DNA of 64,000 bases from an uncultured Eubacteriales bacterium (GTDB taxonomy: Bacteria > Bacillota > Clostridia > Christensenellales > UBA1242): assembly GCA_948695535.1 (NCBI GenBank), contig CAPRTS010000002.1:73545-137544 (forward strand). Reading direction: 5' to 3'. Positions 1 to 9,828 of the stretch are shown here, one piece after another. The notes below the pieces were generated by a model that ran no database searches, was not told the DNA's origin, and saw nothing but the letters and a program-made list of their open reading frames with translations. The position numbers and the translations under genes are program-made. How positions within the stretch are numbered: position 1 is the first letter of the stretch; each line of letters opens with the position of its first letter.

Positions 1-3000
1 ACCGATAAAACAATTACCATTAAATACTTCTTTGGTGGTGCCAATGGTTGGCTGTACAGTTACAGTGAAACTTGCCAAGGAACTATCACACCCGCGGTCA
101 TCACGCAAATCGACGGCTTGGTCGCCAACAAAACTTACGACGGCACGGTTGATGCCACATTAAGCGACAGTAATGCTGTGTTTACCGGTAAATTTGGCAA
201 CGACAATCTGCGCTTTACGGCGGACGTGGCGTTCGTGGCACCCGGCGCCGGTGAAAACAAACAAATGGTCATCGACCGCGACAGTTTAGTGCTGTCAGGT
301 AGTGCGGCCGGCAATTACGTTTTGGCTGACGACGTGGTGATAAACATTGACGGTACGATTCTGCCGGCGTCCTTGACCGCCACGGCGGACGGCGTGACCA
401 CGCAATATGACAGCCATGCACACGACATGATTAAGCCGAATTTTGACAGTGTAGTGCTGACGGCTGGGGCGACCGACGCCGACCGCGCCAGTGTCGTTTG
501 GGAATACTCCTTAGACCAAACCGTTTGGGAAACCAATTTGCCGACCCGCACTCGCGCGGCCAACGTGCCGGTTTACTACCGCGTCAAGGCCGACAACCAC
601 GATTACTTCTACGGCGAAGTACGTTTCGCGCTGACACCTATTTCAATTGCTGACGCGCAAATCAGTTTGGGACAATCTGCCGTGATTTACGACGGGGCAG
701 AACACAACTTGGTGCCGTACATCACCTTTACTTTGGGTGATGAAACCTTGGAACTGAAATACGCAGAAGACTACTTGTTAGAATACCAAAATTCTTACCA
801 AGGTGGCGACTATGATAACGGTAAGGGCGATACCAAAAACGTTGGCGTAATCACGGTTAAGGTCATTGGTTCTGGTCAAAGTTTCATGGGCACGGCCAAG
901 CAATCGGTAACTTTCCAAATTGTCCCGCAAACGGTCGCTATGCCCGCAGCCGACACCCGCAGTTTCCATTACAACGGCAGTGTGCAAACTTACGAAATTG
1001 CCACTGACGAACGTTATGTAGTTACTGGTAACCAACAGAGCGAAGTTAGTGTTCGTGACGAAGCGACGCAAACCGGCGGTCACGCGGTCACGGTCGCCTT
1101 GGTCGATAAACACAATTATATTTGGGAAAATGGCTTGTCGGCGGATTTGACCTACTGGTTCAGCATTTATGCGGAATTGGTTGAAGTTAACTGGGAATGG
1201 GCGTACCAATATTTCTATGTTGGTAAAAGTTACACGGCGGCGGACGCGTTGGCCGGTACTACCGCCAGTTCACAACACGATGCAAATACAAAAGTGCCGG
1301 GCACAGTGTCTTTTTCTACTGCGGACGGTTTGTTAACCATTGTGGATCCCGACAACGCCCACAAGGATACTTTGCAAAAGACCTTCACCATGATGGTTGA
1401 GGCTAAATTTACGCCCGACAACCCGAGTTACGCACCAGTCGTGGCCACTTTGCCGGTGTCTGCTAAATGGATTGTGGTTACTTTGAATTCTAACCGGGGT
1501 AGTGGCTCGGCGAACTTGGAAATTACTGCTCGTTACGGTGACCCGATTATCTACATTGATTATGATACTAACGATAATAAATTGACGCGTGATTATTACT
1601 TACACTTAGGCTGGACGCGTGATACGGCCATGGATCCGGTCAGCGCGCGCGACTTTTTCACGGAACAAGACTTAATCAATCATTTGGAACGAAACCAAGT
1701 GGTCGATTTGAACGGCGAAACTTTTGCCGAGACCGATGCAACTTACTATGCGGTATGGCGTTATATCGATTACACAATTACTTTCTATAAGAACGAACCA
1801 TTGCAATATAAAACTTTGTCCGACGATGCACCGGAAACTATGGCCATGTTCTGGACGCCAGACGCCGCAACGCAATTTGTGACCGAATATAACGGGGTTA
1901 TGAATTATGATCAATCCAAGAAGGCTTATATTTACACCTACAATCATCAAGATTGGCTAAACAAGACTTCTGACGTTATGCGCTTTAATTTGCCGTGGGT
2001 TGCGGGACAAGGTTTTACTTTCAAAGCTTGGCAAGATGGTGCCGGTACCATAGTGGGTAGTTTGAACAGCTTGAAAAATTTGGAACTTTATGCCCAATGG
2101 GAAGGTTTGAAATACACGGTTAATTTTGTCAATCGTGAAAATGAAGAAGAAATTACGCAAACGGCACGGGTGCAAAACGGTGGTATCTTAACTGCCAATC
2201 AAGTTCCTAATTTACTGCGGGTCGGTTACAACTTTGCTGGTTGGTTCTTAACTCCGGAAGCCGCGGCCGATGTTGACGCCAACGGGGCTTTGCGGGTGTT
2301 ACCTGATGAAACAACCATTTGGACTACGCGTGATTTGACCTTGTACGCCGGCTGGACCGCCAAACGTGTCCACGTACAAATTGATACGTTAGCCGGTATG
2401 GATATTAAGGTTGAAGTTAACGAAACACAAGCTGATGGCAGCGAGATCATTACTAAAACTGTTTACTCTGGCGATTTACTGTATCTACCTTCTACCTTCA
2501 AAATTTCGGCTGTGGTTAAACCCGGTTATCAATTCAAAAATTTAACCTTAAATTTTGAAGGACAACCGTTGCAAACTGCTAATGATTTGGTGTGGGAATA
2601 CACCTTACAGGATTACAGTAGCGATAAATTACGTATTAATTTAATTATCAGTGGTGCTTATGATGTTTGTCAATATGACTTGAATTATGCGCCCGGCGCT
2701 TGGCAGTTCGTGGCCGACTTTGTTGCACCGAACACCTATTCTGTGGAAAACAATGTTACTTTACCAGTGGCGGATAATATGGTTTATCCAGGTTACACTT
2801 TTGCTGGTTGGTATGACAATAACCATCTGCAAGGCGCTGTTTTGACTAATACTCGTGAACTTACCGACCTGGGCAATGTAACCTTGTATCCCAAATGGAC
2901 GGCTAACCAACAAACCTTGGTACTTTATAACGGTGGGGTGGTTTATGCTACTCGAACTTTAACCACGGACAGTGAATATCGTCTAGACGACCTAAGTACT

Positions 3001-6000
3001 TTAAGTGGTTTTGAAGATTATAACTTCCAAGGTTGGAGTTTAAATGCTGATTTAACGGGTGCCGTAATGCCAAGCAACGCTGTCTATACGGTGCAACCAG
3101 CCAACAATAATCTTTATGCGGTTTGGCAATTCAAAGAGGGGGAATTGACAATTCATGCTGATCGTACCGAAGGCTGGTATGACTTTGGTCGTACGGTATT
3201 AACCTTGACGCCTGCTTACAGTCGTGAGTACGTAAATTTACGCAATGGTATTAAAGTTAGTTATGAATTCTACCGCACTGGTAATGATCTTACGCCAGTA
3301 GCCACTGGTACTTTGTCTTTGACTGATGTTGCACAAAATGCTACCTATTATTGTGTAGCAACCGTCACGGATAATGGTTATGCCCAACCATTAAAAATTA
3401 CTAGTGAATCAATCGCAGTTCGTGTTTTGCGTAAAAACTTGTCTGATGCGGTATTTGCCGAAATGTCCAATCAAACTTACACTGGTGCACCCATTACTCC
3501 CGATCTGCCGGAGATTACGGTAGAAGGTTGGACTTTGGTACCGGGTGTGGATTTCACCTATGAATATTACTACAACGAAACAGTCGGCTGGGCGCACTTG
3601 AAAATCACGGGTCTTAACAATTACAGTGGCAGTGCCGACCAACCCGCATTCTATATCGAACCGGCTTATATGAACGCTAGGGTTGAGGCTAACCACCAAG
3701 TTTATGACGGTGCGGAACATTTAACGGTAATTAACCAATGGGCCGATGTCGAAAACGTAACCTGGACTTATTCGCTGTATGGTGAAGAGGGTAGTTACGC
3801 AACCACGGTTCCGGTAGCAAAAGATGCTGGTGAGTATAAAATTTATTTCCGTGTTAGTCGAACTAATTATAAGACGTACAACGGCAGCGTCGTTATGCAA
3901 ATTACCCCTAAATTAGTTGAAGTCAACTGGGCGGATTTGGCGTTAGTTTACAATGCACAAAATCAAAAACCAACCGCAACAGTAGTAACCGGCGTCGATG
4001 GTGACAGCCTGACCTTAACTGTGACCGCCGGCGATTGTTGTTTGGTCGGTACTTATACTGCTACCGCCGGCATGACCACCTTAAACCGTAATTATCAATT
4101 AACCAATACCCAAACTGAATTTACAATTCAACCGCGCGAAGTAACGGTGAACATTACTCCTAATGGCAATTGGCGCGAAGGTGAAGTAGGTGAGTATGCA
4201 ACGGCATCTTTGAATAATTTAGTTGGTGGCGATAACCCCGAAATTTCTTTGACGTATTACTTACATGGCGAAGCAGTAAATGGTAAACCGGCAACGGAAG
4301 GTGCCTACGTGGTACGTGCGACTATTATTGATTCCAATTATATTTTAACAGGACTTACCGAAGCACCATTCACAATTCGTAAAAAAGATGGTACCGTGAC
4401 CAACTCGATTATTGTTCAGCAAGACGATTGGCATTACGGTGACCCGGCCAGCACTATAAACTGGGTGGCTACGGTCGGTCATGATGAGGCGCAGATAACC
4501 TACTTCTATTTGAACGCTAATAACGAAGAAGTTGCGCTTAACTTTAATGACATTACCATGGTGGGTACTTACTATGTTCGCGTAGTGATTGAAGCGATTT
4601 CGGCCGATACCGATGAGGAAAACCCGCGCACCTATGCGGAAGCCACCAAAGAATTTCACATCTTGCCACGGGTGTTGTCTTTGGCTTGGACGGATTTGCA
4701 ACACGAATATGATGGTGAAAAACATACACCGAACGTAACGTTAACCAATTTGATAGACGGCGACGAATGTCAGGTCAACGTAGTTACGGAAATAGCAGAT
4801 GGTGTCACGGTGGGCGATTATTGGGCGACAGTAACTAAACTTGATAACGAAAATTACGTATTACCCGAAATTACGGCACAACAATACAGTATTTTACCAC
4901 GCGCAATCACCGTGACAATCGACGCCCAAGAAAGTGTATATGGTGCCGATTTGAACATTTTGAGTGCCCAAGTAACCGCCGGCGACATTATCCCGGGTGA
5001 TAATTTTGACGGCAGTGTGTACACTTTGGATAAAGAAACTGGTACTGATGTCGGCACCTATGCAATTACCGGTACCAGCACCAATTCAAATTACACGGTA
5101 ACCTTTGTCGATGCTATCTATACCATTACCCCCAAAGAGTGCACTGTGGTTTGGGAAGACATCGACTATGTTTATAACGGGGAAGTGCAGACTATTATGA
5201 CTTACCTTATGCACGAAGACGAAAAGATCTATTTGTCCGTCAATACTATGCGCGACGCGATGGCGACGCCGTTCTTACACGCCGGCGAATACCAAGTAAC
5301 CGCGGTTACCCCCAGCAACAATTTCTGTTTAAGCAATGCAACTACGGTAATAACCATTGCTCCAACCACCTTGCTGGTTATTGCTAATGATTTGTCAGTG
5401 CGTTACGATCAAGAATTCACCTTGACTGCTGAATTTATTGGTTTCGTTAATGATGAAGATGTCAGTGACTTGGACGGAAATTTGATTCTCGAAACCACTT
5501 ACCAATTGCGTGACAATATTACCGGCGATGGTACTTACCCGATTACCGCCTCGGGTTTAAGTAGCGACGACTATGTTCTTAATTATCAAAATGGTACCTT
5601 GACAGTTGAAGGTGTTTACCTGCAAATTCGCATTAAAAATCGTAACAGTATTTATGGTAACGGTTTGGCAGAATTAGAATTTGATTTTGTTGACTTATCG
5701 TTGATGAATCCGGGACGCGTGTTTGAGTTAGTCAAAGACGATGGCTTGACCGTAGGCGAATACGCAATTCGTGGCCGAATCTTGAACCGCAATTACTCAA
5801 TCGATTTTATTCGCGAAGACGGTTCGGTAGGCGACGGTGTCTATACCATTTTGCCACGCCCAATTACCGTAGCGATTGACGACAAAACAGATATATATAA
5901 TAAAACTATGAAACCCGAATTTGAAGCCACGGTGATTGAGGGCTCCATAGCGAACGACGATAATGCCGATGGCAGTGTATACCAACTGCTTTACGCTGGC

Positions 6001-6984
6001 AACACTTCGGTTGGCACTTACCAAATTCACGGGGTTTCAACTAATGCTAATTACACCGTAACCTTTGTGGCGGCCACCGACCCCACGCGCGATTATGGTC
6101 TTTACACTGTTAGCCCCAAAAAGATTACAATCCCAACTGCGGATTTAACTGAATTTGTTTACACAGGCAACCCGCAAACCTATCGTCACGATTGGCTGTA
6201 TCGTGATTATTATACGCTCAGTGGTGATGACTTTACGCAAACTGACGCGGGTAATTACGTAATTACTTTGACTTTGGACGAAAACTGCGTTTGGGCTGAC
6301 GCGGAAACGGGACACGAACACGATGTCTTGCGTTATGAATTTAATATTGCCAAAGCCGAATTCCCCTTGACGAACGTTACCGCCAATGGCTACCAAGGTG
6401 TTTACGACGGTCAAGCCCATGACGCTTTGGTGGACGAGGAACCGGCCAATGACGGCGAACCTTATACTTGGGAATTTAGCGTCGCGGGTAGTGACTATAC
6501 TGCCACCATGCCCACCTTTACCATACCCGGCACCTATATGGTAGATTACCGCTTGGTATCAACCAATTACGCCACCTATTATGGTAATTTTACGGTTCAA
6601 ATTACTAAGGCTAAATTGACTGTTACCATTAACCAAAATTCGGTAGCCAAAGGTACCACGGCGTCACTTGACCAATTTACCGTGACGGGCTTGGCGACTA
6701 ATGACCGACCTGGTGATGTCGTGCAATTGATTTACCAAAATGACGAATACAGTACCAGTGACTCGGAAACAGGTGACGAATTTGCTTTGACGGCGGTACT
6801 GCGTGACGGCATGAACGCCTATTACGAAATTGAATATATTGAACCCAATGTTTTACTTGTCACCGAAGCCCCGGTTAACGTCGGCTTGATTATCGGTTTA
6901 GCGGCCGGTGGGGTGGTTGTTGTTGGCGGGGGAGTTGCAACTGCGGTTATTTCAATTCGTCGCAAGCGTAAAATTTCTAAGTAA
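1..6984 (+). CDS. Giant MBG/YDG and InlB-repeat surface protein (5' end outside window)
   Basis: The frame is open from base 1, so the N-terminus lies upstream; over 2300 residues are visible. The first part has a YDG-type domain (YDGTVDAT) and MBG-like modules. The middle (nt about 1450-3150) has InlB B-repeats ending in LYAQW, LYAGWTAK, LYPKWTAN and LYAVW. The rest is a long run of MBG/YDG modules with YDGEKH, YDGQAHD and 'GTYxxxxxxxxxNYTVTF' type motifs. The C-terminus has a hydrophobic Gly/Val-rich helix followed by RRKRK, a membrane anchor without an LPxTG motif. Such proteins are adhesin or stalk-like surface proteins in gut Bacillota; the ligand is unknown. No terminator is obvious after the stop. 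Confidence 0.9.
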   Translation, partial: TDKTITIKYFFGGANGWLYSYSETCQGTITPAVITQIDGLVANKTYDGTVDATLSDSNAVFTGKFGNDNLRFTADVAFVAPGAGENKQMVIDRDSLVLSGSAAGNYVLADDVVINIDGTILPASLTATADGVTTQYDSHAHDMIKPNFDSVVLTAGATDADRASVVWEYSLDQTVWETNLPTRTRAANVPVYYRVKADNHDYFYGEVRFALTPISIADAQISLGQSAVIYDGAEHNLVPYITFTLGDETLELKYAEDYLLEYQNSYQGGDYDNGKGDTKNVGVITVKVIGSGQSFMGTAKQSVTFQIVPQTVAMPAADTRSFHYNGSVQTYEIATDERYVVTGNQQSEVSVRDEATQTGGHAVTVALVDKHNYIWENGLSADLTYWFSIYAELVEVNWEWAYQYFYVGKSYTAADALAGTTASSQHDANTKVPGTVSFSTADGLLTIVDPDNAHKDTLQKTFTMMVEAKFTPDNPSYAPVVATLPVSAKWIVVTLNSNRGSGSANLEITARYGDPIIYIDYDTNDNKLTRDYYLHLGWTRDTAMDPVSARDFFTEQDLINHLERNQVVDLNGETFAETDATYYAVWRYIDYTITFYKNEPLQYKTLSDDAPETMAMFWTPDAATQFVTEYNGVMNYDQSKKAYIYTYNHQDWLNKTSDVMRFNLPWVAGQGFTFKAWQDGAGTIVGSLNSLKNLELYAQWEGLKYTVNFVNRENEEEITQTARVQNGGILTANQVPNLLRVGYNFAGWFLTPEAAADVDANGALRVLPDETTIWTTRDLTLYAGWTAKRVHVQIDTLAGMDIKVEVNETQADGSEIITKTVYSGDLLYLPSTFKISAVVKPGYQFKNLTLNFEGQPLQTANDLVWEYTLQDYSSDKLRINLIISGAYDVCQYDLNYAPGAWQFVADFVAPNTYSVENNVTLPVADNMVYPGYTFAGWYDNNHLQGAVLTNTRELTDLGNVTLYPKWTANQQTLVLYNGGVVYATRTLTTDSEYRLDDLSTLSGFEDYNFQGWSLNADLTGAVMPSNAVYTVQPANNNLYAVWQFKEGELTIHADRTEGWYDFGRTVLTLTPAYSREYVNLRNGIKVSYEFYRTGNDLTPVATGTLSLTDVAQNATYYCVATVTDNGYAQPLKITSESIAVRVLRKNLSDAVFAEMSNQTYTGAPITPDLPEITVEGWTLVPGVDFTYEYYYNETVGWAHLKITGLNNYSGSADQPAFYIEPAYMNARVEANHQVYDGAEHLTVINQWADVENVTWTYSLYGEEGSYATTVPVAKDAGEYKIYFRVSRTNYKTYNGSVVMQITPKLVEVNWADLALVYNAQNQKPTATVVTGVDGDSLTLTVTAGDCCLVGTYTATAGMTTLNRNYQLTNTQTEFTIQPREVTVNITPNGNWREGEVGEYATASLNNLVGGDNPEISLTYYLHGEAVNGKPATEGAYVVRATIIDSNYILTGLTEAPFTIRKKDGTVTNSIIVQQDDWHYGDPASTINWVATVGHDEAQITYFYLNANNEEVALNFNDITMVGTYYVRVVIEAISADTDEENPRTYAEATKEFHILPRVLSLAWTDLQHEYDGEKHTPNVTLTNLIDGDECQVNVVTEIADGVTVGDYWATVTKLDNENYVLPEITAQQYSILPRAITVTIDAQESVYGADLNILSAQVTAGDIIPGDNFDGSVYTLDKETGTDVGTYAITGTSTNSNYTVTFVDAIYTITPKECTVVWEDIDYVYNGEVQTIMTYLMHEDEKIYLSVNTMRDAMATPFLHAGEYQVTAVTPSNNFCLSNATTVITIAPTTLLVIANDLSVRYDQEFTLTAEFIGFVNDEDVSDLDGNLILETTYQLRDNITGDGTYPITASGLSSDDYVLNYQNGTLTVEGVYLQIRIKNRNSIYGNGLAELEFDFVDLSLMNPGRVFELVKDDGLTVGEYAIRGRILNRNYSIDFIREDGSVGDGVYTILPRPITVAIDDKTDIYNKTMKPEFEATVIEGSIANDDNADGSVYQLLYAGNTSVGTYQIHGVSTNANYTVTFVAATDPTRDYGLYTVSPKKITIPTADLTEFVYTGNPQTYRHDWLYRDYYTLSGDDFTQTDAGNYVITLTLDENCVWADAETGHEHDVLRYEFNIAKAEFPLTNVTANGYQGVYDGQAHDALVDEEPANDGEPYTWEFSVAGSDYTATMPTFTIPGTYMVDYRLVSTNYATYYGNFTVQITKAKLTVTINQNSVAKGTTASLDQFTVTGLATNDRPGDVVQLIYQNDEYSTSDSETGDEFALTAVLRDGMNAYYEIEYIEPNVLLVTEAPVNVGLIIGLAAGGVVVVGGGVATAVISIRRKRKISK

Positions 6985-7036
6985 TTAAATAGTATCAGGT
7001 AGGTATAAATTACGTTTTTTGTTACATAATAGTGTT

Positions 7037-7297
7037 ATGACAACAACACAAAACAAACAAAGCAAAAAAAATAGTGCGATGAAAAAAATTGGGCAAGGTT
7101 TGAAAGAAACATTTATGGAAATGAGTGAGAGTTTGGCCGGTTGGATTGACGATACGGGCGACCAATTTACCAAAAAGAAGAAACAAAATTGTCAAGGCTC
7201 GCAAAAAAACGGGTGCGCCAAAGGTAATACGCAAAGTCAAAACCAAAGTAAAACTACCGTTGAAAAACCCAAGCCGGAACCCGGTCTTGAAAGATAA
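7037..7297 (+). CDS. Small basic hypothetical protein
   Basis: About 86 residues from the ATG at 7037; a TTG 18 nt upstream is also in frame. I do not recognise the family. The N-terminal half looks like a short amphipathic helix (MKKIGQGLKETF, then MSESLAGWIDD) and the C-terminal half is Lys/Gln/Asn-rich and probably disordered. There is no Shine-Dalgarno site; a CATAAT -10-like box ends 6 nt before the ATG, the leaderless layout seen at other genes here. The +1 frame over the second half is also very Lys/Arg-rich and open to 7331, so a frameshift in the A-rich stretch near 7170-7190 is possible. Real gene likely, function unknown. Confidence 0.5.
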   Translation: MTTTQNKQSKKNSAMKKIGQGLKETFMEMSESLAGWIDDTGDQFTKKKKQNCQGSQKNGCAKGNTQSQNQSKTTVEKPKPEPGLER

Positions 7298-7304
7298 AAA
7301 TTTC

Positions 7305-7340
7305 TTGCTAAGTTATCGCTTTATGTGGTAAAATACCACG
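7305..7340 (+). promoter_or_regulatory. Promoter and palindromic operator-like site of the lipoprotein gene
   Basis: A -35 TTGCTA (7305-7310) and -10 TAAAAT (7329-7334) are separated by 18 nt, and the ATG at 7341 follows 6 nt later, so the transcript would be leaderless. The -10 lies in a perfect inverted repeat GTGGTA-AAA-TACCAC (7325-7339), which could be an operator. Regulation is inferred. Confidence 0.5.
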
Positions 7341-7343
7341 ATG

Positions 7344-7361
7344 AAACAAACAAACAAACAA
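7344..7361 (+). repeat. AAAC tetranucleotide repeat directly after a start codon
   Basis: Four AAAC units plus AA follow the ATG at 7341 immediately. As sequenced, this ATG reads seven codons and stops (TAA at 7362). Loss of one unit, or gain of two, joins the ATG to the long reading frame that follows and completes a lipoprotein signal peptide. This is the arrangement of a slipped-strand phase-variation switch. Confidence 0.6.
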
Positions 7362-7383
7362 TAAGGTAACCATTTTTGGTTGT

Positions 7384-8859
7384 TTGTTAATAACGATTAT
7401 TTTAATCAGCGTGGCGGTGATTACCGCGTGCGCCGTGAATGTTAAACCCAGTAAGGCCACGGCCGAACCGACCGTCATGCTGACCGAACCAACTATTACG
7501 ACAGCTTTTCCCCCAACAATTTTAAATGGTGCCACCGCGGTATGTCCTGCGGATCAACCGCAAAAAATTGTGACCGATTTACCGGTGGGGGTTCGTTATG
7601 CAATTCGTCAGGAACAAATCGACCCGACCACGATTGACGCGGGCAAAATTGTGCCGGCAGGTTATACCGCACTGGATTATATCCAGGGTACGGGTACACA
7701 ATGGCTTGATACTGGTTTTTCAACCACCACCGGTATGACAGTAGATATGAAAACTTCTTGCTATACAATGGGGTCATACCGCGGTACACAACAATACCCA
7801 CCCTTTTCAGAGGGTGCAAATGGTCTTGACAGTTTTACTGGGGATGGTGGCCCAAATTTTAGTGATACTGTTTATGGTTTAATTGCCTATGGTTCTCATG
7901 CTTATTTTGCCGTGAGGACTTATACAGGCAGTGAACGCCCTATCTCGGTTGTCAAATTTTCGACGTGTCATGGCTTTTTGGAAAAGGACGGAGAACGCAA
8001 ATACACTACTGTCTCTGGTAAAACCAATGGCGCTAACGTGGGGTTATTTAGTATATATCAGGGGCGATATTGTGATGATGGGAAAATAATATACACCAAG
8101 TTTTGGAACAGTGCCGACAAACTGGTTCGTGATTTTGTCCCCGTGCGCAGTCCTAATAACCAATTGGGAATGTATGATGTTCTTAATCACAAATTTTATG
8201 CCAATGCCGGCACGGGCGAATTTGTCGCCAGCAGTGACGTCAATACCGCCATTAAAGATTGGGAATGGTTGGACAGTGTGGACGACCCCCGTAACGAAAG
8301 AGTGCTTGCTGCCAATACCAAATATTACGTTTATTATTACTTACCGAATACTGATACCACCTTGGTAAGCCCGTTAGCGGTCAGCAGTTTTACCGTCAAC
8401 GACCACGTGTACGGCGAATGGCAAAACGTTGGCCAAACGCAAGATAACCAACTTTTGCAACAGCGTGTTTGTACCATATGCGGTGGTGGTGCCCAAGAAC
8501 GTATGTATGCGCCCGGTTCACATTGCCACCATCTTACCATTAAAGGTAACTATGTAACTAACGAGTTAGTTATAACCGCCACGGTCTATACTAACCAAGC
8601 CACGCCGTTTGGCACGTTGCAGGCCTTGCTTGACTACTTAAACAGTCTAGTAAACTTTGACTACTTAGTCTCTACGGGCAGCGTGCGTTATTACGACCCG
8701 TACGCTAATCGGTGGTGTAGTGGTACCGTTACCAAATTTGCGGGTTACGGCGGGCAGATGTTTACCTATTACTACACCAAAAATGACGTAGTAACTATTC
8801 CCAAGCACACGACGATAACGGACCTGAGTATTACCGACAACGTCCCGTATACACAGTGA
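7384..8859 (+). CDS. Surface lipoprotein with LamG-like domain, probably phase-variable (frame off)
   Basis: The open frame can start at TTG 7384, but that position has no ribosome site and gives a short signal sequence. If one AAAC unit upstream is removed, translation from ATG 7341 adds MKQTNNKVTIFGC and gives a full signal peptide ending in the lipobox ITAC. The mature protein has a domain with YIQGTGTQWLDTG and ending FYANAGTGEFVA, the pattern of concanavalin A/LamG-like domains common in gut Bacillota. A Cys-rich CTICGGG element and a Tyr-rich C-terminal region follow. It is probably a cell-surface binding protein. An assembly error in the repeat is the alternative to a true off state. 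Confidence 0.7.
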   Translation: MLITIILISVAVITACAVNVKPSKATAEPTVMLTEPTITTAFPPTILNGATAVCPADQPQKIVTDLPVGVRYAIRQEQIDPTTIDAGKIVPAGYTALDYIQGTGTQWLDTGFSTTTGMTVDMKTSCYTMGSYRGTQQYPPFSEGANGLDSFTGDGGPNFSDTVYGLIAYGSHAYFAVRTYTGSERPISVVKFSTCHGFLEKDGERKYTTVSGKTNGANVGLFSIYQGRYCDDGKIIYTKFWNSADKLVRDFVPVRSPNNQLGMYDVLNHKFYANAGTGEFVASSDVNTAIKDWEWLDSVDDPRNERVLAANTKYYVYYYLPNTDTTLVSPLAVSSFTVNDHVYGEWQNVGQTQDNQLLQQRVCTICGGGAQERMYAPGSHCHHLTIKGNYVTNELVITATVYTNQATPFGTLQALLDYLNSLVNFDYLVSTGSVRYYDPYANRWCSGTVTKFAGYGGQMFTYYYTKNDVVTIPKHTTITDLSITDNVPYTQ

Positions 8860-8900
8860 AGTCATGGCGCAAAATAGTTTCACGACCACATAAATAGCGA

Positions 8901-8929
8901 TTGACAGGTTGGTGTAATTTTGCTATCCT
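8901..8929 (+). promoter_or_regulatory. tRNA-Asp promoter
   Basis: TTGACA at 8901-8906 and TATCCT at 8924-8929, spacer 17 nt, with the tRNA 5' end 12 nt downstream of the -10. Confidence 0.65.
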
Positions 8930-8941
8930 ATAAATGTACTT

Positions 8942-9018
8942 GGCCCGCTAGCTCAGTTGGTTAGAGCGCATGCCTGTCACGCATGAGGTCGACAGTTCAA
9001 GTCTGTTGCGGGTCGCCA
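8942..9018 (+). tRNA. tRNA-Asp (GTC)
   Basis: A full cloverleaf can be folded: acceptor GGCCCGC pairs with GCGGGTC (one G-U), the D arm is GCTC/GAGC, the anticodon loop CTGTCAC gives anticodon GTC, and the T arm contains GTTCAAGT. CCA is encoded. Its 3' 45 bases are the left attachment repeat of the integrated element, so the gene is a hybrid of chromosomal 5' part and element-supplied 3' part. Confidence 0.95.
8974..9018 (+). repeat. attL: 45-bp direct repeat in the tRNA-Asp 3' end
   Basis: Identical over 45 bp to 18183-18227. It runs from the anticodon loop through CCA. The flanking bases differ on both sides, so the repeat ends are sharp. This is the crossover core for the tyrosine integrase at 16859-18130. 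Confidence 0.95.
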
Positions 9019-9090
9019 TTAAAAACACAATATGTTGTACCGGACTTGCAAAATCTACCACTTTATGTGGTTTGTATGAAAAACGCTATA

Positions 9091-9114
9091 ATTAGTACAC
9101 CCATTAGTACACCC
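9091..9114 (+). repeat. Arm-type integrase sites, left end
   Basis: Two tandem copies of ATTAGTACACCC lie 73 bp inside attL. A matching pair lies at 18050-18070, 113 bp inside attR. In the circular form they flank the core on both sides, as integrase arm-binding sites do. Confidence 0.6.
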
Positions 9115-9137
9115 ATTTGTGACAAGATATTGCCTAA

Positions 9138-9163
9138 AAAGCCCCGCAGCAATACGGGGCTTT
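9138..9163 (-). terminator. Terminator of the phage operon
   Basis: Stem AAAGCCCCG/CGGGGCTTT with an 8-nt loop. On the minus strand the stem is followed by a T run (CTTTTTAGG). It lies just after the last minus-strand gene. Confidence 0.8.
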
Positions 9164-9187
9164 CTGTGTGGTGTTGATTATTGGTTG

Positions 9188-9661
9188 TCACTGTTTCATA
9201 AACAGCACCCAGTGCGTATTACTGCGTTTTCCCGACTTATGGCCAAGCACCGGTTTTTGGTCGGTCAGAGCCAAAATCTCGCCTAATTTGATGTCGGTTT
9301 CGTTCCACTTAAAAATTAACGTACCGTTCGGTTTAAGAACTCGAAAACATTCCGCAAAGCCTTTACGCAGAACTTCTCGCCAATCTCGGCCAAGGTGCCC
9401 ATACTTAATCTGCTGCCAACCGGTCGGTGTTTCTTTGTTCAATAACAAGTGCGGTGGGTCGAATACCACCAAGTAAAAGCATTCATTACCAAACGGCAAG
9501 TTGGTGAAGTCGCACACCCAGTCAGGGTTAACTTCAAAGTCGCGTCCGTCGCAAAGTTTGGTTTTAACACAACGGTTATCACAGAACAGCACCCGCGGGT
9601 CAGTCTTGTTAAAATAAAACATGCGGCCGCCACAACATACATCTAAAATCGGTTTATTCAT
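9188..9661 (-). CDS. SAM-dependent methyltransferase (phage type)
   Basis: 157 residues. A class I methyltransferase fold is suggested by LDVCCGGRMF near the N-terminus (SAM site, motif I) and FDPPHLL in the middle (a DPPx motif IV as in amino-methyltransferases acting on DNA). RVLKPNGTLIFKW matches the later strand of the fold. The start ATG overlaps the stop of the upstream gene (ATGA) and has a GGAGG site. It is the last gene of the prophage operon, just before a terminator. It may protect or mark the phage DNA; no restriction partner is next to it. The target base is unknown. Confidence 0.7.
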   Translation of the reverse strand: MNKPILDVCCGGRMFYFNKTDPRVLFCDNRCVKTKLCDGRDFEVNPDWVCDFTNLPFGNECFYLVVFDPPHLLLNKETPTGWQQIKYGHLGRDWREVLRKGFAECFRVLKPNGTLIFKWNETDIKLGEILALTDQKPVLGHKSGKRSNTHWVLFMKQ

Positions 9662-9828
9662 TTCGCCTCCATCTTTTTTAATTTTTTGTAGGCGACGTGG
9701 AACTTTCGCCCATAATATTGGCGGTCGTAATTATCTTCGGCCGTAACGCTACTAAACAAAAGTTCTTGGCATTTTTTGCGTAGGTCAAGATAGGCGGTCA
9801 ATTTGGCTAGTTCGGTCAATTCTTTCAT
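9658..9828 (-). CDS. Small helical hypothetical protein
   Basis: 56 residues from the ATG at 9828, which overlaps the upstream stop as ATGA and sits behind a GGAGG site. An upstream in-frame start would extend into the previous gene and is not favoured. It is charged and mostly helical (MKELTELAKLTAYL, ending KKLKKMEAK), without membrane segments. It is translationally coupled to both neighbours in the phage operon. Family not recognised. Confidence 0.6.
   Translation of the reverse strand: MKELTELAKLTAYLDLRKKCQELLFSSVTAEDNYDRQYYGRKFHVAYKKLKKMEAK

Noticed and set aside
9019..9187. Small plus-strand frame (8983-9177) across tRNA-Asp and attL
   Set aside because: It runs through the tRNA gene; the Thr/Pro repeats it encodes come from the arm-type sites.
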